Below are positions 19,925 through 30,700 of a stretch of DNA of 64,000 bases, one piece after another. The position numbers and the translations under genes were made by a program. Origin of the DNA: Trichomonas vaginalis G3 (Eukaryota > Parabasalia > Trichomonadida > Trichomonadidae); assembly GCF_026262505.1 (NCBI RefSeq), contig NC_067203.1, positions 26,579,411 to 26,643,410 of the forward strand, in the 5' to 3' direction. The notes below the pieces were generated by a model. The model saw only the letters and a list, made by a program, of their open reading frames with translations, had not been told where the DNA came from and ran no database searches. Each line of letters starts with the position of its first letter. Within the stretch, counting starts at the first letter, position 1.

Positions 19925-21277
19925 GACAGATGTTTATATGACACTTTTTGTTCAGCTCAAAAAACTACTCGGTCAAAGTGTTGTCAAACTTCATCGTATA
20001 TGTTTTGTCAAACATGAACGTATATGTTTTGTCAAGACTTCTTCGTAATGAGCGTAAATGACCCAAAAATAATGTTTATGTTAGAATGTTAGATCTAACA
20101 CGTTTTCTAACATGTTTTCTAACATCGTAGAAAACTCATGATTTCTTCGTATATGTTTTGTCAAGACTTCTTCATCGTCAATGTTTTGTCAAACTTCATC
20201 GTATATGTTTTGTCAAAACTTTCTTGTCTATGTTTTGTCAAAACTTTCTTGTCTATGTTTTGTCAAAACTTTCTTGTCTATGTTTTGTCAAAACTTTCTT
20301 GTCTATGTTTTGTCAAAACTTTCTTGTCTATGTTTTGTCAAAACATTTACGATGAAATCATGAAAATTCATGAGGTGAGAAAACAGGTGAGAAAAGAGGT
20401 GACATCTCACCTCTTCACCTAAACATTATTTTTGGGTCCTTTACGCTCATTACGAAGAAGTCTTGACAAAACATTTACGTTCATGTTTGACAAAACATTA
20501 CGAAGAAATCATGAGTTTTCTACGATGTTAGAAAACATGTTAGAAAACGTGTTAGATCTAACATTCTAACATAAACATTATTTTTGGGTCATTTACGCTC
20601 ATTACGAAGAAGTCTTGACAAAACATTTACGTTCATGTTTGACAAAACATTTACGAAGAAGTCTTGACAAAACATTTACGAAGAAGTCTTGACAAAACAT
20701 TTACGAAGAAGTTTCGACAAAACATTTACGAAGAAGTCTTGACAAAACATTTACGAAGAAGTCTTGACAAAACATTTACGAAGAAGTCTTGACAAAACAT
20801 TTACGAAGAAATCATGAGTTTTCTACGATGTTAGAAAACATGTTAGAAAACGTGTTAGATCTAACATGCTAACATAACATTATTTTTGGGTCATTTACGC
20901 TCATTACGAAGAAGTCTTGACAAAACATTACGAAGAAGTCTTGACAAAAACATTTACGAAGAAGAAGTCTTGACAAAACATTTACGATGAAATCTTGACA
21001 AAACATTTACAAGAAGTTTGACAAAACATTTACGAAGAAGTCTTGACAAAACATTTACGATGAAATCATGACAAAACATGAAAACATATATAATTTGTGA
21101 AAAGCTCCTGGAAGACCTCCGAATAAAAACTTCATTTATGTGGGCTAGAAGGCACGAAGTGCCTGGAAGGTCACCCCAAGAAAAAAAAACTTCATTATAC
21201 TCATTCATCCTCAGGGCTAGAAGGCACGAAGTGCCTGGAAGCCCCACTCCCTCCTTTTTTTTTTTTTTTTTTTTTTT
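19925..21277 (-). repeat. Right complex terminal inverted repeat of the inner element
   Basis: Inverted counterpart of the left end, but longer because the arrays differ in copy number. It includes about six copies of a 25-bp variant with AAAACTTTCTTGTCTATG (20213-20345), many CATTTACGAAGAAGTCTTGA units, three 53-bp pentamer blocks of the common type (20074-20126 reversed, 20524-20576, 20827-20878) and one block of a switched type (20372-20424). The terminal 190 bp with the two GGCAC hairpins match the left end closely. Confidence 0.85.
20372..20424 (+). repeat. Variant 53-bp block with all five pentamers switched
   Basis: The common block has three forward TGTTA pentamers separated by 7-bp spacers (GAAAACA, GAAAACG), then GATC, then two reverse TAACA pentamers 3 bp apart, and finally TAAAC. 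In this copy every forward pentamer is GGTGA and every reverse one TCACC, while block length, spacers (GAAAACA, GAAAAGA) and the flanking AAACATTATTTTTGGG are kept. The third forward and first reverse pentamers form a near-perfect palindrome in both versions. Confidence 0.85.
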
Positions 21278-21283
21278 GGTTTA

Positions 21284-21832
21284 ACAAAGAAATCACCAAT
21301 ATAAAGGTTTTTTAGTAGAACGAGATTGATAAAAACTATGGTATGATAAAAAGACGATAATTTTTTTGGCGGGATAATTGAAGAATATGAATGATTCGAA
21401 TTACAGACATACTCTAGTCCGAAACTTACTATGGTTCGTGACTTATTTTTGACACAGAATAGCTGTAGACTAAGGCTTATTCTAGATCCAGACTTATTAT
21501 ACAATTAAATTTGCTTTTGGAATAAGACTTAATTTTAGTTACAAACTTATCTTAATATCAGACTTATATTTAGAATCAGACTTACTTTCGTCCGAAACTT
21601 ACATTTCAAGTCAGACTTACTTTCGTCCGAAACTTACATTTCAAGTCAGACTTACATTTCAAGTCAGACTTACTTTCGTCCGAGATTTACATTTCAAGTC
21701 CAAGGAAAAGAGACTATTGATGACTTACTTTCCATCGATGGTGCACAACAGCAGGGAGGGGATTGGTGGGTTTGGGGAAATTCGCTGAGGCACTAGTGTC
21801 CGGATTGTTCGTCAAATAGGTTTCCTTTCCTA
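21284..21832. other. Unique right arm of the outer element
   Basis: About 0.55 kb between the inner element's target duplication and the right 400-bp terminal repeat. No gene seen. It holds the 36-bp direct repeats listed separately. Confidence 0.5.
21576..21700 (+). repeat. Short direct repeats, ~36-bp unit
   Basis: The unit TCAGACTTACTTTCGTCC followed by GAAACTTACATTTCAAG is repeated about three times with one partial copy. Similar degenerate units (GACTTAT, AAACTTA) extend upstream to about 21400, suggesting an older, decaying array. Confidence 0.75.
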
Positions 21833-22232
21833 TATTGACTCAGAAAAATTTGAGAGTTAACGAATAATTTTGGCGCCAAAAATAATTTCTCTTAATTTAT
21901 TAAATTTAATATACGCACATCCATAAGTTATGCTATTTTTTCTATTTATTTTGTTCTAAAATTCTAAATATTTTTTTTTCATAACATAAAATATGATGTC
22001 TAGTCTCATTTACATAACAACATGCCTTAGAATAGGTTTTTTATTCTTTTTGTCACTTTAAATTAAGAATAAAAAGATAATTTAAATTGAATATTTGCGA
22101 TTATTCTCACTAATGCTGCTTTCTCTTTTATTAGGTAGACAACAAAAAGTTAGCCTTGGACTCCCATATCAGATTTTTGATTGGTTGCGTATATAATGAG
22201 CTGGGATTGATAGACGAAAACCCAGTGAGAAA
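21833..22232 (-). repeat. Right 400-bp terminal inverted repeat of the outer element
   Basis: Inverted copy of 9259-9658, ending CCCAGTGAGAAA next to host coding sequence. Confidence 0.85.
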
Positions 22233-23640
22233 CAAATTACAATTCTTCAATGTAATATTTGTGTTCGAAATAACAAGTAACATTGATAATTCAGTGAAGT
22301 TATCAAAATCAAAGTTAACAATTCCTCCAGTTACAAATAATGACTGAATATTATTTGGAGGAGATGAACAAACAATGTTTACTTCTGTGTTTCCTGATAA
22401 TTGTAAATCCAATGTTTGTGTATCATTGATATTCATCAAATCAATAGTTTCTTTTGTATCATTGAATGCTAATATTATTCGTTGTGTGTGCGAAGTAAGA
22501 TATGATTTCCAACTATCATTGTATGACTGATAGAAATATCTTGGAGTTTCTTTACAAATGGAATCTTCGATGTTTCCTCCAAAACAAAACTTTGAAAATA
22601 CAGAAAATGGACTTTCAATGTATTTAAACTGGATCATTGTTTCATTTTTCGTGAGTTTCAAGAAAGTGTTTGATTGGAATATAACTATCTCTTCAATACT
22701 TGCGGCTTCACTTATTAAATTTATTTTCTTTATTGAAAGATTCGTTTCTAGAACATCAAATGTGTTCTTTCCGGCCCAGAACAAATCATCAAACAAGATT
22801 TCATTTTGTTCTGTACTATAACCTGGATTTGTTGAAAAAATGAAATTGATTTTCTTGGCATTATATATTGTGCAAGGAATTACACCTGTATTATGATGTA
22901 CGCATGCCAAAAGTCCATATTCGTGTAAAATTAGCTCTTTTACAATAAGTTTTGTAGATCCATAACTTAATTTTTCTGAAATATTAACAGTTGCATCGAT
23001 ATTAATGACTCCATCTGGTGAATTATTGATAGTAGATATTACTTCTGCTGATATTACGTACTTCGAAGATAATGTTGAATTTGTTTGCAAATTTATCGAA
23101 ATAAAGTCCGAATTAGGAACATCAACAATGAATTCTGTATTATCTCCAACAATTACTTCAGTATCTATAACATTTGCTCTTAAAATGTTACTTTGATTTT
23201 TAACAAAAAGATTAGCAACGGAATATTCTTTTTCGGAAGAGAGAATTGCATTACCTAGGAGTCTTATATTCGAGTCAGCTATTTGATCATTTCTTTTTTG
23301 GTCAACCGTCAAAACACAATTTTCAATCATAATATCTAATAAAGGAGTTTCCCATGATAGACTAAGTTGGTCAAGAATTAATGTGGAATCCATGTTAAAT
23401 TTTATGTGCGATTTTGAAAACACTCCTTCGGTTCCAGAAATCAAAGGAAAAGTAATTATTTTACCATTTGAGTATGTTATTTGCAATTTATCACCTTTAG
23501 CAAGGACTGTAACTTTATCTACTATGTTTACTGATATTTCCTGTGGATTGTATAGCTTCAAATCTTGAATTGGTATTTCATCTCCAACAATATTGATTTG
23601 ATTGAATGCTCTAATATCTGAAACTGTATAAAATGTGCTC
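22233..23640 (-). pseudogene. N-terminal piece of the split membrane-protein gene
   Basis: An open frame of about 470 codons (first ATG at 23561, but the same frame is open to about 23640 with protein-like sequence STFYTVSDIRAFNQINIVGD). It is a long beta-rich, Asn/Ser/Thr-rich region of short repetitive strands (KLIVKELILHEYGLLACV, TQTLDLQLSGNTEVNIV), consistent with a beta-solenoid ectodomain of a trichomonad surface protein. No signal peptide is visible, so the true 5' end is missing. The frame runs into the right terminal repeat of the 13-kb insertion at NCNL. The gene continues at 9258, then 7472. The reading phases on the two sides of the 13-kb insertion differ by one base, so the gene was damaged at or after that insertion. 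Confidence 0.7.
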
Positions 23641-23723
23641 TAATATATTGAAATTGTTCCTTATATTTATAAAAAAATATTTTTGCTCCATTTCAAATAT
23701 TTTTAATATTGGGTTAATTTACA

Positions 23724-25313
23724 AAGGTACATTCACTAGGCGATAACAGTAAAATGGGATGAAAATAAGATAAATAGCATCCCTATATAGTGCCTAACAA
23801 TATTTATACGGGCCAAAAAAATTTGGCTAGAGATTTGGCGAGTTATAAAACTTAGAAAATTGAGAGGGATTTTTATTTTTGAATTTTTTTTGGAAAGTTA
23901 AAATTGCGATTAAAAATCGATTTCCAGGAGAACTAAGCATCTCATCATATATTTAAATCGATAAAAATATTAAATAATAGTTGAATAGTATAACAACGTG
24001 AAATTATGGCTGAATCTACAGAAAAAATGAACATATTTGACATTTTTGAAAATTCATACGTTAGATGTGACAGACTCATAAACTATACTTTAGCTAAGAT
24101 TGATATATGGTTTCAACAACACATGGTTAAAATCGTAAAAATATTTTAGATTTCAAAAGATATATATAGGTAATATAATGGAACAAAGTCAACAAATAGC
24201 ATGTTAAATATGTTTTATAATTAACTTTTTATTAGATCCAATAGTAGATATCGAATGGTTTCCAGCTTTATGGTTAAATATTTTCTTTTTCTTTTCGAGC
24301 TTCTCTTTAACTGTTGTATTAAGGTTGTAAATTTTTGATGCTAGAAACTATGGAATCTTCTTTGCTGCTGCATTTTTCTTGAGAGTTCTTGCAATTTCGA
24401 ATAGATCTGCGCATTGTATGAAATGGAGGCTTTAAAATATCTTGAAAACAGAATAGGACTGCTTTTCCAAAGGAATGCTTACTTGTAAATCAGAGAGTTT
24501 CAAAATTGAGAGCAAGATTATCATCATAACTTTCGATTTTGCTGCGAAAAAGGAAGACAAGTAATTAACAAATCATTTACTGTTGTTCATCAAAAGAAGA
24601 AAACTTTGATAACAACTAATGATGATAAAATCAAGCTATCTTTTAATATTTTAAATTGATAAGACATTCAAAATATTTGAATGGTTTAAAATATTTTCTT
24701 TTAATTTCTATAAGATATTATCATGATTATATAATAAAATTTAAATTTTTATTCAAAAAGGCAATATTTCAAACTTTTAATTTCAAAAATCTTAATTCTG
24801 CAATAAGTGTATTTAATTGTAGCAAATTTAATGATCCTTCGTCATGCTTAGCAATTTGGAACTCATAAATTAATGATTTCTTCAAGTAAAATTCTGCATT
24901 ATTTCAAAAGTCAATAATTCTCTAGTAACTTTTCTTCAAACCCTAACCATTATATTATATGTATAATGGAGAATAATTGCAAAGAAAGATAGCCGAATTT
25001 ACTGGGTAGTTCTTGTGATGCGAAATAATTGCAAATTAACACCTAGTTTTAACAGCATCAATCTCTTTTTGCTCTCATTTAAATGCATTCGCACACTTTA
25101 ATTTTGAAATATAAGAGTTTTGGAAATTATCAAATTTATCTGCTCAAATACTATAGATCTTCATAAGTGTTAATAGAATCATTAGCCTTACATATAGTGT
25201 TTAATATAATGATGCACATTATACTGGGATTCATTCCTTATTCATCTAGTTATTATAAGATTTACAACCCCATGAAAATTTAAAATTTTGTCAAAAATAG
25301 TGAATGTACCTTT
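23724..25313. mobile_element. 1.59-kb DNA transposon with 8-bp target duplication
   Basis: The terminal inverted repeats are AAAGGTACATTCACTA (from 23724) and its complement ending at 25313. They are flanked by TAATTTAC at 23716-23723 and 25314-25321; with one more matching T the duplication could be 9 bp. Eight bases fits hAT and nine fits Mutator-like elements, both known in trichomonads. The inside is AT-rich, with no transposase frame I can recognise, so it is non-autonomous or badly decayed. It lies immediately upstream of the broken 5' end of the membrane-protein gene. Confidence 0.75.
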
Positions 25314-25430
25314 TAATTTACATATAATATTAATAAAATAAAGAGTACGTTATTTCATTGTATTTCAGTTTTGATAGATTTACATGAAATTTTCCGTCAC
25401 ATTTTCTGAAAATTGTAAAAATTCATTGAT

Positions 25431-27401
25431 ATGGGCGAAGTAACGTTTGATAGAAAGAAATTCAATGAAATCAACGACGCAATCATAGCCCATTTCGATG
25501 CTGCTCCGATTCTTTCGCCCCGTACAAAAGAAGAGCTAATTACAATATACGGATGTCCTAAAATGAATGTCAAAAACCCGGATGACATTCGCCCTCCATC
25601 ACCTTCTGAATCAATTACGAATACTCAAGAATACCTGAAAAAGTTAGCTCGTGACGGATTCGTCCATAGCGTAGATACAGATGCTTTTGACAGAGAAATG
25701 ATGAAAAGAAAGAATGAAGTACTTCAGAAAAATAAGAAAAGTAAACAGCAAGAAGAATATGAGAATTCAGATATCACTTCTCTTGTCACGCAAGAACCGT
25801 ATCTTCAATACTGGATAAATACTGACACTGTTCAATCTATAGTTGCTGAGATCAACAAGTTACCACTAAGAGAAGTTCACACTAATTTTATTTTAGTTTC
25901 GCGATTCTATAATTCAATTACAGCATTCGTTAGAAAAGCAAAAGCACGACAAACTAAAAAGAAGCTATCGGATGCGATGCTAAAGAAGCAAATGTATGAT
26001 TTCGTTATGGAAGCAAGAAATTTGCGAAAAAGTATTTTTGATAATGCAATTAGAACTAACACAATCAAAACAGAAGATTTATCACCGGATTTACGAAAAG
26101 AATTTGCAGAGGCAATAAGTACCGTTGAATTAAAGAAAGAAGAAGATAAACCAAAAATTTCTCAACAACAATTAAAGAAAATCGGTCAAGAAAATGAATA
26201 TGTTTTCTTAGCGCATGCTAGAGCAACAATGGATAAGTTCCCTAAACCATACCAAATGAATGAAGAAACATTTTACCCTCACGAATTAAAATCTACAGAA
26301 CAAAAATTACTTCAAAACATCGAAAAACTGCCATCACTAGCCTCTGACATCATGCGTAAACAATCACGCTCTGTATCTCAGATTAAAACACCAGTTATTA
26401 TTCAGCCAAAAACGAAAAAAATCAATGTTATTTCAAATTTCATGCCAAGAAACAAAGAAACTAAAAGTAATTCTAACTCCGATGATGGAATCGCCAAAGT
26501 TGATGCAGTTAAGTACTTTCTTCAGCATGAAGACCCAATTGAAAATCGATCTGGAGATATTACATCAATTGTTGGTGAACTCCATGATATGGCTGATGTA
26601 TATTTGGAGATAAGAGATGTTCAACCTGAAAAGAATCCTTTTCCTCATCTTCAAGTTCAAGATTATGTTCCGCCTAAAATTGAGCCAAAACCGAAGCCAA
26701 CAGACTCTGCTGTTCTTGTTGGGGATACACTTATTACGGATACGATATGGAATACTGCACAAATGGGAGAAGAATTATCTCAAACAAAGGTTCAACCACA
26801 AAATCCGGTCAAAGAAGAACCAAAGGAGGAAGAAGAAGTCATCATAAATGGAATCACAATGAAGAATTTGAAGGGCGCTCAACAAGCTTTGTCAATGAGT
26901 CCAACATTCAAGTTCCTTATGACACATTCCATTTTCGGAGAAAACAAAATTGAAGGAATTGAAGATTCTATACCTGTTGTTAAGAAATTGGATGAATATT
27001 TGAAGAGATTGGGATATTCGTCATTTCATAAACTTGAATTGTTCAAAAAGTATTCAACGAACACTGGAGATATGTCAAAGATCGCTGATACAATCAACTT
27101 CTGGGAAAATATGGCCCTGGCTGCTGAAAAATTTGATAACGCATACAGAGAACTGAAAAGCTACATTTCTATTGGATTGTCAATTGATGAAACAATAGGA
27201 AAAGGAACTAAACTTGACCCTCTCAAGGCAAGCTTCAAAGCTGCCTGCGAAAACCTTGAAAGCGCTGGACAGAACTTGCAAACAGCAGCGGGAGATATTG
27301 CTTGGGTTAGAAACCATTCTTACCACGAATTCATCGAAAGAAAGAAACAAAAAATTGATGAGATGGAGAAAAAATCTCGTCAGGAATCTGAAAAGAAATG
27401 A
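25431..27401 (+). CDS. Uncharacterised 656-aa charged helical protein
   Basis: MGEVTFDRKKFNEINDAIIA opens a soluble, Lys/Glu-rich protein. It has predicted helical N- and C-terminal parts, a central low-complexity stretch rich in Pro/Lys (PPKIEPKPKP, PVKEEPKEEEE) and a helical C-terminal domain (about 470-656) ending in a charged coil (ERKKQKIDEMEKKSRQESEK). No signal peptide, membrane segment or enzyme motif is visible. An initiator-like TTCATTG lies about 7 bases before the ATG, as in trichomonad promoters. I do not recognise the family. A cytoskeletal or flagellar role would fit the composition but is only a guess. Confidence 0.8.
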   Translation: MGEVTFDRKKFNEINDAIIAHFDAAPILSPRTKEELITIYGCPKMNVKNPDDIRPPSPSESITNTQEYLKKLARDGFVHSVDTDAFDREMMKRKNEVLQKNKKSKQQEEYENSDITSLVTQEPYLQYWINTDTVQSIVAEINKLPLREVHTNFILVSRFYNSITAFVRKAKARQTKKKLSDAMLKKQMYDFVMEARNLRKSIFDNAIRTNTIKTEDLSPDLRKEFAEAISTVELKKEEDKPKISQQQLKKIGQENEYVFLAHARATMDKFPKPYQMNEETFYPHELKSTEQKLLQNIEKLPSLASDIMRKQSRSVSQIKTPVIIQPKTKKINVISNFMPRNKETKSNSNSDDGIAKVDAVKYFLQHEDPIENRSGDITSIVGELHDMADVYLEIRDVQPEKNPFPHLQVQDYVPPKIEPKPKPTDSAVLVGDTLITDTIWNTAQMGEELSQTKVQPQNPVKEEPKEEEEVIINGITMKNLKGAQQALSMSPTFKFLMTHSIFGENKIEGIEDSIPVVKKLDEYLKRLGYSSFHKLELFKKYSTNTGDMSKIADTINFWENMALAAEKFDNAYRELKSYISIGLSIDETIGKGTKLDPLKASFKAACENLESAGQNLQTAAGDIAWVRNHSYHEFIERKKQKIDEMEKKSRQESEKK

Positions 27402-27727
27402 TTTATCATTTTTTATTCTTGTTTGTATTTATATTTGTTTGTAAATATGTTATTATATAGTTTGCGTAAAATAACACTGTAGTATTTGAAAATCAAATTT
27501 CCTCCTGCTTCGTTTGTTTCGTTTAAACGAATAAGTGTTTTTAATATAATCACAACCTGATTTATTGATGGCACAACCCTTATGAGATCGAAACAGTAGC
27601 GAATTCAATGATGTCAACAAATGATACACCAGTTCAAACTGATCTAATTCCATGGAAAGTTTTAGTAAAACTCATAATTTTCTGATAGAAAAGGATTGTA
27701 AAAAAATTAAAAACAAAAATATAATGT

Positions 27728-30700
27728 TTAGTTATAAATCTTAAGTGATCTTTGATGAGAGCAAGAACAACTGCAAGAAGAGCACTCGGTTACCCATGAA
27801 GCTATATCCTTTGGCTTTTCGAAAGCCTTCGGATTCTTGAAAATGATGTGAAGCTGAGAAAATTCTTTCAATTCATCAAATATGTTCTGGTCATTTTCTG
27901 GTTCAATACTTGGGTTAACAATTGTGAATTTGACGTCATCATCTACTAATGGCAGCCAATTCTTAATTGTTGTCACAGTCTTCTCGAACTTGTCATTGTA
28001 AATCTTAGCCATGAATGGTTGTTTGAAGAAAATTTTTGTTCCAAAACCATCAACATGACAAAGAGCAGCAGGAATTATTTTTCCATCATCTTCATTTTCT
28101 TGATGTTCTGGAACAACTTCGATTCTAACTGTCAATAAATCATAAGGAACTGGTTTAATCATATCAATTTTTTCTGAAAATGTTCCTCTGTTTATCAACA
28201 AACATCTCAATTTTCCACTTTTAACTTCGATTCCTGATTTCCTTATCTCTTGGTATAATTGGTATGGCGTTGATTCTTTTGGCATGAAAACTAAATCATC
28301 ATAAATGATATTAAATGAATCATTCGAGAACTGAACTTTATAATTGTTGTATTTCTCGATTTCTGAATCTTTGATTCCTTTAACAATTTTCATGAACAAA
28401 ACAGTGACATTCGAACAAAACAAATCCCTCAAATGATACTTTGAAGAAATTGGTTTAACACTTGGTCCATTGCATGAATCATTAGGTAATAATAGCATTG
28501 CTTCTTTCTCAGGATCAAATTCGATTTTGGCCATCTGAGATATATAATATTTGAAGTCAGGAAGTGAAATCGATGGCGGAAAATTGATTTTACAAAGTAA
28601 TTTTTCTTCATTCAAATTATAATCATATACAGCCAAAGGAATCATCTTAAATTTCTCTTCGAAATACGATGAAACTGTGCCATCTTGCAAATGTGGAAGA
28701 ATCTTGTAAATTGTATTTTCTTCTTGAGAAACGGTTTCCGGTTTGACAGGTGAAGTGAACTGATAAGTTGTGTGTAAGTGAGGTGACTTTGGATTTCTTT
28801 GGAAAATCAGAATTGTTCCTGAATCGATCAAATTAGCAGAAAAACTTTCGTTTGTTTTTGCTGGATTCGCTGTTCTGCTTTGTAATTCCTGGAAAACGAG
28901 AAGTTCTTCGTTTGGTGGATATCCAAGTGCTTCATTTACTTTCTTAAATAATGTGTTTATGTTTGATTTCAATGAAACAGTTTCTGAGAACAAATAAACC
29001 AATTTTTTGGTTTCATGGAAATAAAACTTCAAATAAACAACAATATTATCTTTTTTGAGGTCATCTGGATCTTCTTCACGTTTCTTCTGTATAAATATTG
29101 TGGAATTTCCTGTAAAGAAACTTCTAATTATTGAAATTTTTTGAGATTTTGAATGCAAAAGTGGCAAAACAGGAATTTGGAAAATTTCCGTCAACCAAAG
29201 TCTGAATTTATTCAAGTCCAAGTTCATCTTTTGGCTGACGATGTTATACAAGTCTTCTGTTGTTTGTGTGCGGTCAATTGTCACTGTTTCTATTGGTTTT
29301 CCTAAGAAACCAAATTCCATATTTTCTGTATTTTGTTTTAGAATGGTTTCATCGATTAAATCAATAGAAACAAGTCCTTTTTCGGATTCTTTCTGTTCAA
29401 GAAGCTTCTGATTGTAATTATCGATCTCTTTAACTGTGTTCTTCACATGTTCTGGAATCTCTTCCAATGTTATCGGTTTGTAAAGTTCAGAAATCATGTT
29501 TTTCTTTGTGTAAATCAAATAATAAGCAGAAGTTCCGCCGTATCTCTCATTTGAACCGAAATTATCTCTTATTGCAGCATCTTCTTTCTCGAGAGTCACC
29601 AAGGAATCATCAAATCTGTACCACTTTGGTTCTTCTGTTGGTTTGAGGAAAGCATAATAATGTCCGCCATTTACAGAGCCAGAATGGACCAAAACACCTG
29701 TCAATTCATAGAGACTGTCTTCTATGTATTTGGAAAGATCTAATTCTTTCGGAAATTCGAATCTTGAATTTAATTTACTAATATTTCCAAAATTGTCGTA
29801 AACAAAACGACTTAAATGGAAGAACAGGATTGGAGGAAGCTCAACAAGTTTGTCTGATACAGAAACTGTACGTCTTCCATATTCACTTTCTGTATTATAA
29901 TCTGAATATTCAAAAGAAGCAAAAAGAGATTCCAATGATTCTTCCAATGTCTTATAACCATCAACAGTAAGTGTTATATCATAGAAATAATCGTCTTTTG
30001 TAGAAACATATGGGCAATCTACTGCTTTAATTACTTTTTGCATTTTTCCTCTGAACATTTGTGAAATTTCATCTTTTCTCCCTGCCTTTGTAAGTTTCGT
30101 CTCAAGGTTATCAAGCAAAACTCTGCAAAATTCTTGAATATCTTGCTGGAAACCAGTTTCAATAGCATCCCAGCCAAATGAGCGCGTTAAGTATTTAGTA
30201 GTAACAGCAGTTGTGGATGTCTGCATGTAATAGAACAAATGTTGTAAATTTAATGGAATTGATTTTTCAATATCATCTGTTCCTGCTGTAGGCATATTGT
30301 ATATCATCCTTCTAAAGGCTGTTATGCTATATAATGCTTGTAACATTGAATTCATGTAGCAAGTTGCTCCTTGATTGATTAATCCAACAAAACCAGTCTC
30401 ATTCTTTGAAATGTAATTCGGATTTACTGCTGGTCTCTTCGATGTTCCTACTTTCTTCGCTGTGTTTGTAGGTCTATGTTTCTTTTCTGTCAAAGAAATA
30501 TTGATTTTGATGTTGAGTTGATTTTCGATCAAGTAATCATTAATATCTGATTGATTTATGTTTGTCATGACTAATGTTGACATTTTGGAAACACTTACTA
30601 AAGATTTTCCTTCTAATTCTATGTGTTTTTCGGGGTTTGAGTGCATAACTGTCAATTTGTATTCGCAGCTAAATGTTTTCTTAACTAATTCTGGACCTGA

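Larger units (their letters stand above)
10481..21277. mobile_element. 10.8-kb Polinton-like (capsid-bearing) element nested in the outer element, broken
   Basis: It is flanked by the 6-bp target duplication GGTTTA (10475-10480 and 21278-21283), the size expected for Polinton integrases. Both ends start with a homopolymer (A-run left, T-run right) followed by GGGAGTGGGG and a complex terminal inverted repeat of about 0.9-1.3 kb full of short tandem repeats. Parts: a DNA adenine methyltransferase and small proteins on the plus strand, a phage-like fibre on the plus strand, and, on the minus strand, minor- and major-capsid-like regions, a Gln/Pro-rich protein, a coiled-coil protein and a basic protein. 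No DNA polymerase or integrase is recognisable, so it looks like a short, helper-dependent relative of Mavericks. It is a fossil with roughly ten or more breaks, mainly in the capsid region. It also contains the 25-N gap. It must be young, since it lies inside an element whose own ends are still identical. Confidence 0.7.
9259..22232. mobile_element. 13-kb composite insertion with 400-bp terminal inverted repeats
   Basis: The ends are a 400-bp inverted repeat (9259-9658 and 21833-22232) that looks identical base for base by eye, beginning TTTCTCACTGGGTTTTCG. The flanks give an imperfect 5-bp target duplication, AAAAT/CAAAT. About 0.8 kb on the left and 0.55 kb on the right belong to this outer element. 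The rest is a later insertion (10481-21277) with its own target duplication. Before that it would have been a roughly 2.2-kb element with long terminal repeats and no recognisable gene, so it was probably non-autonomous. The identical ends and the still-open host frames on both sides suggest a recent insertion. Confidence 0.7.

Noticed and set aside
22156-22347. Plus-strand frame starting MDSHIRFLIG
   Set aside because: Its first part is the outer element's terminal repeat and the rest is antisense to the host gene.
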